Shown piece by piece: positions 63,964 to 64,000 of a DNA stretch of 64,000 nucleotides. A program made the translations under genes and the position numbers. Numbering within the stretch: position 1 is the first letter of the stretch; each line of letters begins with the position of its first letter. Origin of the DNA: Tardiphaga sp. vice304. Its GTDB lineage: Bacteria; Pseudomonadota; Alphaproteobacteria; Rhizobiales; Xanthobacteraceae. Under the pieces are notes generated by a model. The model saw nothing but the letters and a program-made list of their open reading frames with translations. It had not been told where the DNA came from and did no database searches. Location: positions 1,662,001-1,726,000 of the forward strand of contig NZ_CP041402.1 in the NCBI RefSeq assembly GCF_007018905.1. The letters are read 5' to 3'.

Positions 63964-64000
63964 GCAATCCGACTCTCTCTGCCGCCAGGCCGGTGCGGCC

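Overview
The window looks like part of a high-GC alphaproteobacterial chromosome, most likely a Hyphomicrobiales (Bradyrhizobium/Rhodopseudomonas-like) genome. This is inferred from an alpha-type RpoH sigma factor, a ChrR-type zinc anti-sigma factor, an NdvB (cyclic beta-1,2-glucan synthase) remnant, three TctC/Bug periplasmic receptors and the IS families present. No tRNA, rRNA or CRISPR array was seen.

Region 1 (1-6.4 kb) is an iron-sulfur/redox block. A minus-strand operon reads MarR-type regulator, 7Fe ferredoxin, sufE (frameshifted), an unknown protein and a type II NADH dehydrogenase cut by the window edge. Divergent from it are rpoH, a decayed Rieske ferredoxin, an Mrp-DUF971 fusion and an Nfu-type scaffold. 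Four TTCGAA palindromes sit between the two divergent units.

Region 2 (6.4-20 kb) is mobile and decayed. It holds a serine-recombinase fragment, the GH94 module of ndvB with a nonsense codon, a TTCCCTGTT repeat cluster, a tyrosine integrase and the N-terminal stub of a probable defence nuclease. It then has a divergent module: an XRE regulator on plus, and on minus an HNH protein, a phage-type protein, an unknown protein and a soluble AAA+/M41 protease. The unknown gene is split, with its reading frame restorable, by an IS21-family element bounded by 6-bp target duplications.

Region 3 (20-47.7 kb) is a coherent, intact catabolic/uptake island. It has three CocE/NonD-type hydrolases in tandem, three DUF1100/FrsA-type hydrolases related to C-C bond hydrolases, and a beta-lactamase-fold esterase. 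It also has a creatinase-like M24 protein, an ornithine-cyclodeaminase-like protein, a BtrH-like protein, a quinone oxidoreductase and an LVIVD protein. Transport is by two complete NMT1/SsuA-type ABC importers and three orphan Bug receptors; regulators are one LysR and one XRE-cupin protein. Two matching 17-bp palindromes and two LysR-type T-N11-A sites tie the operons together. The substrate is unknown; esters, amides or peptides of carboxylic acids are the best guess.

Region 4 (47.7-60 kb) starts with an IS3-family element. Next comes a five-gene minus operon: photolyase-like flavoprotein, FAD oxidoreductase, NnrU-like membrane protein, methyltransferase and small membrane protein. It is followed by a fasciclin protein, a TrpB paralogue, two broken genes (an ECF sigma factor and DUF2177), and folE-rpoE-chrR. 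The content resembles the RpoE-ChrR singlet-oxygen response known from Rhodobacter.

Region 5 (60-64 kb) holds an IS66 TnpA fragment, an IS1182-family element interrupted by a complete IS5-family element with TCA target duplications, and a MarR regulator.
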